Of a stretch of 64,000 nt of DNA, positions 38,567 to 52,207 are shown piece by piece; position 1 is the stretch's first letter, and each line of letters starts with the position of its first letter. Source of the DNA: Tetrahymena thermophila SB210 (taxonomy: Eukaryota > Ciliophora > Oligohymenophorea > Hymenostomatida > Tetrahymenidae); NCBI RefSeq assembly GCF_000189635.1, contig NW_002476155.1:62001-126000 (forward strand), written 5' to 3'. A program made the position numbers and the translations under genes. Under the pieces are notes generated by a model that had not been told where the DNA came from, searched no databases, and saw only the letters and a list, made by a program, of their open reading frames with translations.

Positions 38567-41500
38567 ATGATGATGTAATAAAATATAAAATATTTTAAAA
38601 ATCTAGACAATGTAATATTTTATTTTCTTATTTAATTTAATTATGTAATTTTATCAAATCAAAGTTTCTTAACTGTGATCCTTTATCTCACATGAATATA
38701 GAATTTTTAAAAGATTGGTAAATACATATTTATTTTTTATTATATTGTTTGACAAAATTATTTAATATTTCTATTATTTTTAATGCTACTCTTTTATTCA
38801 TTTGTTGCTCAAATATTTTTATTTAGATTTATATTTCGTAATCTTCATGATATTTAATTCAGAATTTAATTTACAAAAAACGCTCATTTATAAATATATT
38901 TTAATTTTTTATTTATTTATTTAAAAAAATATAATAAGTTTCACTAGAGAAAATTATGTTTAGGAAATTTGCTAATTAAGTTCTACTTTAGAAAGATGTT
39001 GTAATCTGTCTACTATATTTCTTAATCTATAGTAAATATTTTTAAATGCTTTATTATTTTTTTAAAAGAAAAATACAATCTAATTTTATTATGTTTATTA
39101 TTTATAATAATATTCTCTGCACATTTCGTATATTTTCTATATGTTAAATTTTTTTAATTTATTTATTAAACTATAAATTTTCATATTAAATTTCATATTA
39201 TTCACTTTATTATTTATAAAATTTTTCCAATAATATAAAGATACAGAAAGTTCTATGGTGAGACTTTCTCAAAATTATGCTCTGGCTTATCTAAATGTGC
39301 TAATATCTAAAATTTTAAAGTTGACTTATGGTAAAAATAATTTATTTGTTTTATCATATAAAATAATTATATTTATGTTATATGTTTGCAAAAAAAAAAA
39401 ATGAATAAATTTATTTATTTGCTCCTGTTTTATTTTTTTTAAATTAAAATTACTTTTGAATTTTCAAATTTAATTTCATACTTACTTTAGTATTTTTTCT
39501 AAAGTTTATAATTTTTTAAATAAAAAGTCGTAATTACATTAAAGATTTAGGTGCATAAGAATTAAGTTTCGTAATATCAAATTGGGTTTATCTCTCTATT
39601 TTGACACTTAATCTAGAGTAAAATAGTTAAATCAATTTTTAAAAATATTTTTTATTACTTTTTTACTTATGATAGATAGTAAAAAAACAGCAAATTAAAT
39701 AAATAAATAACTAATTACTTAATTAACCAACAGACTTACTCTATCAAGATCAATCTAGCTTATTTAAAATATCTTTTACTTTATCAGCTTTTAATTTTAA
39801 ATTTCAATATATATGTACATCATATTCTTATTTTATCTTAACGATTTCTAAATTTTTTCATTTGAATTAACAAATTTTTCAAAAAATTTATAAAAAGTGA
39901 TAATAAAATAAGTGATAAGGGAATATCAGAGTTAGCTTCTGCATTAGGAAAGTGTGTTAGTCTCTCAAATTTGTTCTTAAATATAGCGTAAGAATACTTA
40001 ATTTGTTTATTTAACAATTAATCTATTAATCATTTTAGATAATGAAAGAATAAAAAAATTCCCTCAATCATTTTTTCACATAAATTATTGGCAAATTAGC
40101 TAAATTATTTACTACCTATCAAGATCAATCTAACTTATTAAAATTATCTTTTATTTTTCAGCTTTTTAGCTTTAAATGTCAATATATATGTACATCAAAT
40201 TCTTATTTTTTCTTAAAGATTTCTATATTTTTTCTTTCGAATTAACAAATTTTCCAAAATTTATAAAAGTTCTAATGATATAAGCGATGAGGGAATATCA
40301 GAGTTAGCTTCAGCATTAGGAAAGTGTGTTAGTCTCTCAAATTTGTTCTTGAATATAGCGTGAGAATACTTAATTTGTTTATTTGATAATCTATATTACA
40401 TATTAGATAATTGAAGAATAAAAAATTCCCTCAATCAATCATTTTTTCACATAAATTATTGGCAAATTCGCTAAAATTTTTACTTTTGCAATTAATTTCT
40501 AATTTAAATTTAAGTTTTTATTGTTTTTCATATTAATTTGTACTAACTTTTTTAACTAAAAAAAACTTATAAACATATAAAAAGGGGTAATGATAGAAGA
40601 AGTGTTAACTCTAAATATAACCTTGGTTCTAATTTAGCATAGTGCAAAAATCTATCAAATTTGAATCTCTAACTCTAGTAATCTCTTTATTTATTTATAT
40701 TTAATTGATTGTGTTTAATCTATCTTTATTTTATTGCATACTATCTTTCTAAACTATTATAAATTTCTTTTTACCATTATTTAATTAGCCGTATTTAACT
40801 TATTAGTTTTTTTATTTTTTAAAAATAAATTTACATAAAAAATTATTTTAATTATTATTCCATTTAATAAATTAAATAGTCATTTATATTTTTAATTAAT
40901 TTTAAAAGTAGCACCGAACTTGGCAATGATAATATATCAGAGTTAGTTTCTGGTTTAATAAAGTGTAAAAATCTCTAAGCTTTGGTGCTGAATCTAGGGT
41001 AAAAAAACTTTATGTCTTTTTATTTATTGTAAAGCTGCTTATTTGAATAAGAAAACAAAATAAAGAAATTTTACATCTTACTTAATTTTTATTGATATTA
41101 TGGTTATCTTATGTACTTGTTTTTAAATTTATTATTTATTTTTAAAATTAATTTTTTTATCATTTAATTTTAGATTTAGCATTAATAATTAATAAAAACT
41201 CAAAAATATAAATAGTGATAATAATATTGGTTAGTAAGTTTATGAAAATTTAGGTTCTGATTTAGCATATTTTACTCATCTCTCAAAGCTTTCACTTTAA
41301 CTTTAGTAAAAATAATTTCTTTCGTTTTATTCATTTTTTATATAATTTTAGATAAAAATAAAAGTAAAACTAAAATTTTTTAATTCCTTCTTAATTGATT
41401 TTAAGTTAAGTTGAAATCTATCTATTAATTCTTTTGTTTATAGATTGTTTAGAAGAGTTTTAAATTTATAATTTAATTCAAAAATTTTTATCGTTTTTAT

Positions 41501-43473
41501 TTATCAAAAAATTATTCTTAAAATGTAAAAAGTCAAACTGAAATTAGTAATAATGTCGTGTATTATATATGCTCTGGTATAAAATATTGTACTAATCTTT
41601 CAATTTTGAATCTCAACCTTGGGTAAAAATAATTTATTAGATTTAATTCATATGTTTTGTTATATATTCGGAGTAATAGTAAAGACTGTATTTTACTTAA
41701 TTACTGCTTATTTATGCTTGCTTCTTTATTCTATATTAACTACATCTATTATATTCAATTTTTATTTCATTTTTTCTTCAAATAAATAATTTTTTAATTA
41801 TCAAATTATTATCTTTTTTATATATAATTCAAATAACATTTCTATCTGAACATACTCGTATTATAAAAATGTAAAGAGGATATTCATTGAATGAATTAGC
41901 TGCATCGCACATATCTTCTGCTTTAGCAAAATTAACGAATCTCTCAAATTTGACTATTTCATTTTCGTAAAAATATTTTATTTATTTATTTACTTTAAAA
42001 TATATTAGCAAATGTTTTAAAATACTGAAAAATGTTGTTAGATTATATATTATTATTTTTTTAGTTAAATTCCTATTTTTACTTCCAAAGAATTTTACAA
42101 ATATATTTTTAAAATTTAGACTTATATTTTTTCAACTTTAAACTTTAATTTTCAATTAATATTTTACCTCAAAATTTTCGACATCTTTATTTATTCTAAA
42201 TAACAAATTATCTTTGAAATAATAAAAAGAGGACACAAAATTACAGCCTAGGGTGCATCATACATAGGTTCTGCTTTGTCAAAATGTACTAATCTCTAAG
42301 CTTTATCACTTTAACTTTGGTAAAATTTTTTTGTATTTTATTAGTTTTTTTGTGATTTGCATGGGTTAGTGAAAATAAGAAAGTATAAATTTTGATTTAA
42401 ATCATGGTTTTTAAATTAAATTAAGCTAGTATTTTAATAATTTTTTGTTAATGATCTATTTTAGACATTTTTTTTCTTTATTTTTACAAATTAAATTCAA
42501 ATAACATTTTCAAAAAAATTTAAATATTCTCAATTTTTTATTAGTAATAATAATATTGGTATAACTGGTTTTAAAGACTTAACTTCTGGTTTAGTTAATT
42601 GCTCTAATCTCTCAAGTTTAACTCTAGACCTCAGGTAAAAATAGTTTATTTGAATTTATTGTTTAATTGATTTAAAAGTTTGAATTAGCTAAAAGAAAGT
42701 AAATGGTGTCATAATTTTTACTAGATTTCAAAATTATTATTTTTATAACTCTTTTATTCATTTGTTAATTATTTATTTTAAATTTATACTTCATATTAAA
42801 ATTTCTACTCTTAAGATTTTTCAAAGAACCAACAAATTTTCTTAAAATATTTGAAGGTAAAATTAAATTGATGACTAAAGTGTATTATATTTAGGTTAAG
42901 CTATAGCAAAATGTATTAAAATTTTTAATTTAAAACTCTATCTGAGGTAAAATATTTACTTGATTGATAAATATTTCTTTGTAAATATGTTTTAAATTTT
43001 GAAAAGTGACTTTATATTTTTTATTTAATTTCTTTAAAATTTAATTTTTTATTTGTATTTTTATTCATTTTATTTATTATTTTAAAATATTAAATTAATA
43101 TTCTATCAATTAATTTTTTCATTTAAATTTATAATATTAATTCAAAAATTAAGATATGGTAATAGGTTAAGTAATTAATGTTTATCAGATTTCATTTCTG
43201 TAATAGTAAGCCACTAAAGTATCTAAATATTAGAACTTGAATGTGAGTAAAAATAGTTTATTTTCTTTTATTAATTTTTTAATCATTTGGATAAATAAAT
43301 AGAAAAATTGAATTAATTTTTATTTGTAATTCGTTTATTACTTTTTAATAATATTTTTATTGAAGCTTTTAAATAAATATATATTTTCTATTAAAAGTTT
43401 CATAAAAAACTAAATTTTAAAAATGAAAAGACTTGTCAGAATGATATTTATGTATTAGGATTATCATATATGA
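38567..43473 (+). CDS. LRR gene D1, 14 LRR exons
   Basis: First of three tandem paralogues. The start exon ends at 38611 (MQQNIKYFKNLDN, with three possible ATGs at 38567, 38570 and 38573). The cap exon near 38655-38710 reads KFLNCDPLSHMNIEFLKD. Fourteen LRR exons follow: a 38939, b 39236, c 39523, d 39898-39987, d' 40270-40359, e 40585, f 40908, g 41214, h 41532, i 41875, j 42232, k 42542, l 42857 and m 43156 (approximate starts unless ranged). The terminal exon, 43398-43473, reads FIKNQILKMKRLVRMIF and ends in TGA. Exon d is a textbook ribonuclease-inhibitor-type LRR (NKISDKGISELASALGKC). Exons d and d' are nearly identical and duplicated with their introns. Unlike A to C, the introns here differ between exon types. 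Predicted protein about 460 residues, soluble, partner unknown. Confidence 0.82.
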
Positions 43474-43787
43474 TATAAAATAATAATTAATTAAATATAG
43501 TTTAATTTAAATAGTAATTGATAAATATAATTTATGTTATAAAACCATACATTGTATACATAACTAACTGACTAATGTTATTTAATTTTTAATTTGAAAA
43601 ATTTTTTTTTTTTCTATTTTTAAAATTTATTTTTAGCTCTTAAATTTGATAAAATTCAATTATTAATGAACTGTGGTATTTATAAATTCTTTTTAATTAT
43701 TAAATCCTTATTTCAAAGATAAATTAATTTGATCAAAAGTTAATCAATAAATATTTTTTAAATTAACAAGTAAAGAATAAAAAGAAA
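43474..43787. other. Intergenic between D1 and D2
   Basis: About 310 bp. It contains the conserved 5' block shared with D1 and D3 from about 43620 onward. No gene. Confidence 0.6.
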
Positions 43788-46700
43788 ATGTTAATGTAAT
43801 ACAATATAAAATAATTTAAAAATCTAGAAGATGTAATATTTTATTTTCTTATTTAATTTATTTATTTAGTTTTATAAAATCAAAGTTTCTTAACTGTGAT
43901 CCTTTATCTCACATCAATATAGAATTTTTAAAATATTGGTAAATACATATTTATTTTTTATTATATTGTTTGATAAAAAATATTTAATATTTTTATTACT
44001 TTTAATGCTACTCTTTTATTCATTAATTTTTTGCTCAAAGATTTTTATTTAAATTTATATTTCTTAATCACCGCAATTTTTAATTTACAAAAAAAGCTCA
44101 TTTATAAATATATTTTAATTTAGTATTTAATTATTTAAATAAAAATAATAAGTTTCAGTCGAGAAAACTATGTTTAGGAAATTTGCAAATTAAGTTCTAC
44201 TTTAGAAAGATGTATTAATCTATCTACTATATCTCTTAATCTATAGTAAAATTTTTTAATTCTTTATTATTTTTTTAAAAGAAAAGTACAATCTAATTTT
44301 ATTATGTCTATTATTTATAACAATCTCCTCTGCTCATTTTGTATATTTTCTATATGTTAAATTTTTTTTATTTATTTATTAGAATACAGATTTTTATATT
44401 AAATTTTGCATTATTCACTTTATTTTTTTAATTCAATTAAATTATTGAATAAAAATTGATTTATAAAATTTTTCCAATAATATAAAGATACAGAAAGTTC
44501 TATGGTGAGACTTTCTCAAAATTATGCTCTGGCTTATCTAAATGTGCTAATATCTAAAATTTTAAAGTTGACTTATGGTAGAAATAATTTATTTGTTTTA
44601 TCATTTATAATAATTATAAATATTTATGTTTTTTGTTAGCAAAAAAAAAATGAATTAATTAATTTATTTATTTTTTACTGTTTTATTTTTTTAAATTAAA
44701 ATTACTTTTGAATTTTCAAATTTAATTTCATACTTTAGTATTTTTTATAAAGTTTTAATAATTAAATTTTTAAATAAAAAGTCATAATTACATTAAAGAT
44801 TAAGGTGCATAAGAATTAAGTTCCGTAATATTAAATTGGGTTAATCTCTCTATTTTGACACTTAATTTAAAGTAAAACAGTTATATCAATTTTAAAAAAT
44901 ATTTTGTATTACTTTTTTACTTATGATAGATAGTAAAAAAACAACAAATTAAATAAATAACTAATTACTCAATTAACCAATACACTCACTCTATCAAGAT
45001 CAATCTAACTTATTTAAAATATCTTTTATTTTATCAGCTTTTTCATTTCAAATTTCAATATATATGTACATCATATTCTTATTCTTTCTTAACGATTTCT
45101 TAATTTTTTCATTCAAATTAACAAATTATTCAAAAAATTTATAAAAAGTAATAATAAAATAAGCGAAAAGGGAATATCAGAGTTAGCTTCTGCATTAGGA
45201 AAATGTGTTAGTCTCTCAAATTTGTTCTTGAATATAGCGTGAGAATACTTAATTTGTTTATTTGATAATCTATAAAATCAATCAATTATTTTTTCACATA
45301 AATTATTGGAAAATTCGCTAAATTATTTACTTTTGCAATTAGTTTCTAATTTAAATTTAAATTTTTATTATTTTTCATATTAATTTTTACTAACTTTTTT
45401 AAGTAATAAAAATTGATAAACATATAAAAAGGGGTAATAATAAAAGAAGTGTCAACTTTATGTTTAACCTTGGTTCTAATTTAACAAAGTGCAAAAATCT
45501 ATCAAGTTTGAATCTCTAACTCTAGTAATTTCTTTATTTATTTATATTTAATTGATTTTGTTTAATCAATATTTTATTGCATACTAGCTTTTTAAACTAT
45601 TATAATTTCTTATAACTATTATTTAATTAGCTGTATTTAATTAGTTAGTTTTTTATTTTTTTAAAAATAAATTTACATAAATAATTTTTTAATTATTTTT
45701 CTCTTTAATAAATTACATAGTTGCTTATTTTTTTAATTAATTTTAAAAGTAGCACCGAATTTGGCAATGATAATATATCAGAGTTAGTTTCTGGTTTAAT
45801 AAATTGTAAAAATCTCTTAGATTTGGAACTGAATCTTGGGTAAAAAAACTTTATGTCTTATTATTTATTGTAATGCTTGTCGAAATAATAAAAAGAGGTC
45901 AAAAAATTTAAGCCTAGGGTGCATCATACATAGGTTCTGCTTTGGCAAAATGCACTAATCTCTCAACTTTATCACTTTAACTTAGGTATAAATTTATTGT
46001 ATTTTATTAGTTAGTGATTTGCAAAGTTTAGTGAAAATAAAAAAAGAAAAATTTTGATTTAAATTATGGTTTTTAAATTAAATTAAGCTAGTATTTTAAT
46101 AATTTTTGTTAATAATCTATTTTAAACATTTTTTTTTCTTTATTTTTACAAATTAAATTCAAATAAAATTTTCAAAAAAATTGAAATATTCTCAATTTTT
46201 TGTTAGTTACAATAATATTGGTATTACTGGTTTTAAAAATTTAACTTCTGGTTTAGTTAACTGTTCTAATCTCTCAAGTTTAACTCTCGACCTCAAGTAA
46301 AAATAGTTTATTTGAATTTATTGTTTAATTGATTTAAAAGTTTGAATTAGCTAAAAGAAAGTAAGTTAGTTGTGTCATAATTTTTACTTTATTTCAAAAT
46401 TATTATTTTATTACTCTTTTATTCATTTGTTAATTATTTATTTTTTAAACTTTCAATTTATATTTCATAATAAAATTTCTACTCTTAAGATTTTTCAAAG
46501 AACCAACAAATTTTCTTAAAATATTTGAAGGTATAATAAAATTGATGACTAGAGTGTATTATATTTAGGTTAAGCTATAGTAAAATGTACTAAAATTTTT
46601 AATTTGAAACTCTAACTGAGGTAAAATATTTTATTTGATTGATAAATATTTTTTAATTTTTGAAATGGGACTTTATATTTCTTATTTAATTTCTTTAAAT

Positions 46701-47166
46701 TTTAATATTTAAATAATTATTTATTTAATTATTTTTATCCATTTCATTTATTATTTTAAAATATTAAATTAATGTTCTATCAATTAATTTTTTCATACAA
46801 ATTTATAATATTAATTCAAAATTAAGAAATGGTAATGGTTTAAGTGAATAAAGTTTATCAGATTTCATTTCTGTAATAGTAAGCCATTAAATTATCTAAA
46901 CATTAGAACTTGAATATGAGTAAAAATAGTTTATTTTCTTTTATTAATTTTTTAATCATTAGGATAAATAAATAAATAAAACAATTGAATTAATTTTTAT
47001 TTGTAAATTGGTTTAATACTTTTTTATAATGTTTTTATTTAAGTTTTTTATATAAATAAATTATACTATTAAAAGTTTCATAAAATTCGAAAACTAAATA
47101 TTTAAAATGAAGAGACTAAAAATTTATTTTGAGTTCTTAAATTTGATTAAATTGAATAATTATTGA
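43788..47166 (+). CDS. LRR gene D2, 10 LRR exons, three exons lost, altered 3' end
   Basis: Second tandem paralogue. The start exon ends at 43832 (MQYNIKQFKNLED from 43794, or an upstream ATG at 43788), followed by a cap exon with KFLNCDPLSHINIEF. LRR exons correspond to a, b, c, d, e, f, j, k, l and m of D1; g, h and i are missing. The junction lies in an intron near 45873-45890, where the sequence after exon f passes straight into that before exon j, so the frame is kept. The terminal exon starts at 47076 with FIKFENQIFKMKRL, as in D1 and D3. It then continues as KIYFEFLNLIKLNNY to TGA, a stretch that matches the conserved 5' intergenic block of the D genes rather than the old terminal exon. 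So a deletion removed the original end and most of the spacer to D3. Confidence 0.8.
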
Positions 47167-47257
47167 ACTGGGGTATTTACATTTTATTTTTTAATTAATT
47201 AATTTGATCACAATTTAATAAATAAATATTTCCAAAATTAACAAGTAAAGAAAATAA

Positions 47258-50200
47258 TGATGTAATAAAAAATAAAATAATTTAAAAATCTAGAAGATGT
47301 AATATTTTATATTTGTTATTTAATGTATTTATTTAATTTTATCAAATCAAAGTTTCGTAACTGCGATCCTTCATCACACACAAATATTGAATTTTTAAAT
47401 TGGTAAAATACATTTTTATATTATAATATTTCCTAACAAAAATTATTTAATATTTTTATTACTTATAATGAATGCTACTCTAATTTATTCACTTTTTGCT
47501 CAAAGATTGTTATTTAAATTTTTATCACAATATTTAATTAAGAATTTAATTTATAAAAAAATAGTTTTTAAATATATTTTAATTTTGTATTTATTTTATT
47601 AAAATATAAAAAGTTTCAACGGAAAAAACTATGCCTAAGAGATTTGCAAATTCAGTTCTGTTTTAGAAAGTTGTAGCAATCTGACTACTATATCTCTAAA
47701 TCTAGGGTAATTTTTTTAATGGTTTATTAATTTTTTCAAAAAAAAGTACAATCTAATTTTATTATGTTTCTAATTTTTTATAATATACTCTGTGCAGTTC
47801 TTATATTTTCTACATTTTAAAATACAAATTTTCATATTAAATTTCGTATTATTAACTATATTATTTTAATTCAATTAAATATTTGAATAAAAGTAAATGA
47901 AATTTTTCCAACAATATAAAGATTCAGAGATCTCTATGGTGAAACTTTCTCAAAATTATGTTCTGGATTATCTAAATGTACTAATATCTCAAATTTTAAA
48001 GTTGAATTATGGTAAAAATAATTTATTTTTTTATAATATTAAATAATTATTTTAATGTAAAATGTCAGCGAAAAAAAATAGACTAATTTTTAAATTTACT
48101 TAGATAATTATTACCTATGTGTTTGAATTCATTCATTTATTTATTTATTTATGTATTTTTATTTACTGTTTTAATTTTTTAAAATTAAAATTATTTTTGA
48201 ATTTTCAATTTAAACTTCATAATTAAGTATTTCATTTTAAAATTTTAATATTTAAATTTTTTTTAAATAAAAAGTAAGAGTTAAATTAAAGATGAAGGTG
48301 CATAATAATTAAGTTTCCTAATTGAAAATTGGAAAAATCTTTCAAATTTGACACTTAATCTAAAGTATAACAGTTAAATTAATTTTATAAATATTTTATA
48401 TTACTTTTTTACTTGAGATGGATAGTAAAAAAACAACAAATTAAATAAATTACTAATTATTTAATTAACCTATGCATTCACTCACTCACTCTATTAATAT
48501 CAATCTAACTTATTTAAAATATATTTTATTTTATCAAATTTTTAACTTTAAATATAAATATATAGATATTTTATTAATTATCTTAATTATTACCAAATTT
48601 TTACATTTGAATTAACCAATTTTCCAAAAATTTATAAAAAGTTCTAATGATATAAGCGATAAGGGAATATCAGAGTTAGCTAATGCATTAGGAAATTGTG
48701 TTAATCTCTCAAATTTGTCCTTCGATATTTCGTGAGCATTCTTAATTTGTTTATTTAATAATCTTTATAATATATTAAACAATTAAAGAATAAAAAAATT
48801 CCTTCAATCTATCATTTTTTTCTCATTAATTATTGGTAAATTCAGCAAAATTATTTACTTTTGCTATTATCTTTTATTTTAAATTTAAGTTTTAACTTTT
48901 ACTAACATTTTTAACTAAACAAATACTTATAAACATATAAAAAGGGGTAATAATAGTATAATAGTCAACTCTACATTTAACCTTAGTTCTAATTTAACAA
49001 AGTGCAAAAAACTATCAAATTTGAATCTCTAACTCTAGTAATTTATTTATTTATTAATATTTAATTAATCTTCTTTAATATTTAATTTTTGCATAATGGC
49101 TTTCTAAACTATTTATTTCTTATAACAATTATTTAATTAATCATATTTAATTTAAAACATAAATTTACAGAAATATTTTTTAAAATTATTATTCTCTCTC
49201 TGAAATAAATTAGCTCGTCATTTATTATTTTTTTAATATAAAAAGCAACACCGTACTTGTCGACTATAATATATCAGAGTTAGTTTCTGATTTAGCAAAG
49301 TGTAAAAATCTTTCAGCTTTGGAATTGAATATAGGGTAATAAAATTTTATGTCTTTTTATTAATTTTTAAAGTTGAAATAAGATAACAAAATAAAGAAAG
49401 TTTATATTTTGTTTAATTTTTATTGGTTTTATGCTTATTTGATGAACTTGATTTTAAATTTATTAATTAGTTTTTTAGATTTAGTATTACATTTTTAAGT
49501 AATAATTTAATTTATCATATCTAATAATTCATAAAAACTCAAAAATATAAACAGTTTTAATGGTTTTGATTCGTTAGTTTTAGAAAATTTAGGTTCTGAG
49601 TTAGCACATTTTACTCATCTCTCAAAGCTTTCACTAAATATCCGGTAAAATAATTTCTTTCCTTTTATTAATTTTAGATAAAAAGAAAAGTAACACTAAA
49701 ATTTTTTAATTTCTTCTAAATTGATTTTAAGTTAAATCTAAATCTATTAATTCTCTTAAAATATAAAAAGTAATAATGAAATTAGTGATTAAGTTGTCTA
49801 TAATATATGCTCCGGTTTAAAATATTGTACTAACCTTTCAATTTTAGATCTCAACCTTGGGTAAAAATAATTTATTAGATATTATTTATTGTTTTATTAT
49901 ATATTCAGAGGAATATTAAAGGTTGTATTTTATTTAATTACTTGCTTATTAATGCTTTTTTCTTTATTATATACATACTACATACACCTTATTTATCATT
50001 TTAATTGCATTTTTTCTTCATTTAAATTGTTTTTTAATTTTAGAAATATTTTATTTATTTATTTATTTCCAATATCATTTTTATCTAAACTTACTCATAT
50101 TATAAAAATGTAAAGAGGAGATTAATTGAATGAATTAGCTGCATCTCACATATCATCTACTTTAGTTCAATTACCGAATCTCTCAAACTTGGCTATTATG

Positions 50201-51657
50201 CTTTCGTAAAAAAATTTTATTTATTTATTTACTTAATATAGATTAGCAAATGTTTTAAAATACTGAAAAATATTGTTAGATTATTATTTTTTTTTTAATT
50301 TAATTCCTATTTTTACTCCCCAAGCATTTTATAATAAGATTCTTAAAATTTAAACTAATTTATTTATTTTTTCAACTTTAAACTTTAATTTTAAATTTCA
50401 ATTAATGTATTACCTCGATATTTTCAACAAATTTATTTATTCTAAATAACAAATTATCTTGTAAATAATAAAAAGAGGTCAAGAAATTAAAGCCGAGGGT
50501 GCATCATACATAGGTTCTGCTTTGTCAAAATGCAATAATCTCTCAGCTTTATCACTTTAACTAAGGTAAAATTTTTTTTTATTAGTATTTTTTGTGAATT
50601 TCAAGGTTAAGATAAAATATAAAAATAAATCTTGATTTAAATTATTATTTTAAAATTATTTATTTTTAAAATTCAAATTTTCTCAATTTTTTTTTTAGAT
50701 CTAATAATATCGGTACTACTGGTTTTAAAGACTTAACTTCTGGTTTATTTAATTGCTCTAATCTCTCAAGTTTAACGCTCGATCTCTAGTAAAAATAGTT
50801 GACTTGATAATATTGTTTAATTGATTTAAAAGTTTGAATTAGCTAAAAAAAAGAAAGTAAAAGTTGTGTCAAAATTTTTACATGGTTTCAAAATGATTAT
50901 TTTTATAACTCTTTTATTCATTTGTTAATTATTTATTTTTTAAAATTTAAATTTATATTTCATACTAAAATTTCTATATAAGATTTTTCAAACAACCAAA
51001 AAAAAATTTTCTTAAAATATTCAAAGTAATAATAGTATTGATGAAGAGAGTATATTAGATTTAGGTTAAGCTATAGTAAAATGTACTAAAATCTTTAATT
51101 TATATCTCTGTCTGATGTAAAATATTTTGTTTGATTGATAAATATTTTAGTCAATATTTTTTAATTATATTTCTTGTTTAATTTCTTTAAATTTTAATTA
51201 ATTATTTATTTAGTTAGTTTTATTTTATGCATTTTATTTACTATTTTTATTTAATATTTTAATTTTGAAATAATAAATTTTTCATGCTCTTTTAAATATT
51301 TTTTTATAATAATTTTATAATATTAATTAAAAATTAAGATATGATAATTATTTTAGTGAAGAAGGTTATTCAGATTTCATTTCTGCAATAGTAAGTCACT
51401 AAAGTATCTAAACGTTATAACTTGATGATAAGTAAAAATAGTTTATTTTCTTTTATTAACTTTTTAATTATTTGGAGAATGAAAAAGAATTGAATTAATT
51501 TTTAATTTTAAAATTGGTTTATTACTTTATTAAAAATTTTTTTATTTAAACTTTCATATAAATAAAAATTATTAAAAGCTTCAGAATATTCTCAAACTAA
51601 ATTTTTAAAATGAAGAAACTGGTCAGAATGATTTTTAATTAAGAGGATTATTATTGA
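47258..51657 (+). CDS. LRR gene D3, 13 LRR exons
   Basis: Third tandem paralogue. The start exon 47261-47299 (MQQKIKQFKNLED; alternative ATG at 47258) lies only 91 bp after the D2 stop. A cap exon with KFRNCDPSSHTNIEF follows. LRR exons a to m are all present once, near 47616, 47927, 48283, 48652, 48946, 49253, 49555, 49772, 50113, 50474, 50703, 51031 and 51336. The terminal exon 51579-51657 reads FRIFSNQIFKMKKLVRMIF and ends in TGA. It has 13 LRRs against 14 in D1 and 10 in D2. It is the most diverged of the three in introns and in some exons (for example exon d reads LANALGNC). The symmetric phase is kept in all exons I checked. Confidence 0.8.
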
Positions 51658-52207
51658 CATTAAATACAGCTTTGTTTACATAATTATTTTCAGTAATTGA
51701 TAAATATAATTTATGTTATAAAACCATACTTAGTATAAATAACTAACTAATGTTATTTAAAATTTATAATTTGAATAAAAAATATTTTTTTAATTTAGTT
51801 TTTAATTCAGAATTGTACTTTGTTAATTTAATTTATTTATAATATTTATTTTTATTAATTATTTTAATGAATATTTAATTCATTGAAATTATTCATTATA
51901 AATTGCTTATTAAACAAAAAATATTTTACTCACAGAATTAGTAAGTAAGCAAAATTATTTGGAGAATTTTACTAATTTAATAGAAAATAAATATTTATTT
52001 GTAATAATAATAAATACTCTTAAATATAGTTAAATGAAATTTTAAAAAGATTAAAAAATGGTTTCTAAAAAAATTTCAAAATAGTATCCAACCAAAAATT
52101 AATTAAATTTGATACAAAAAAAACATAAAGAAATCACAATCTTTAAATTATATTTATTATAACATTAATTTAATTAATTTTGTATTTAGAATTTCTTTAC
52201 ATAAAAA
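51658..52207. other. Intergenic between convergent D3 and the CBM20 gene
   Basis: About 550 bp, AT-rich, between two 3' ends. Part of it resembles the sequence after the D1 terminal exon (for example TAAAACCATAC followed by AACTAACTAATGTTATTT), so the duplication unit extends past the stop codon. No gene. Confidence 0.5.

Noticed and set aside
49889-50113. 74-codon hydrophobic plus-strand ORF
   Set aside because: It spans the T-rich intron between LRR exons h and i of D3 and is not conserved in D1.
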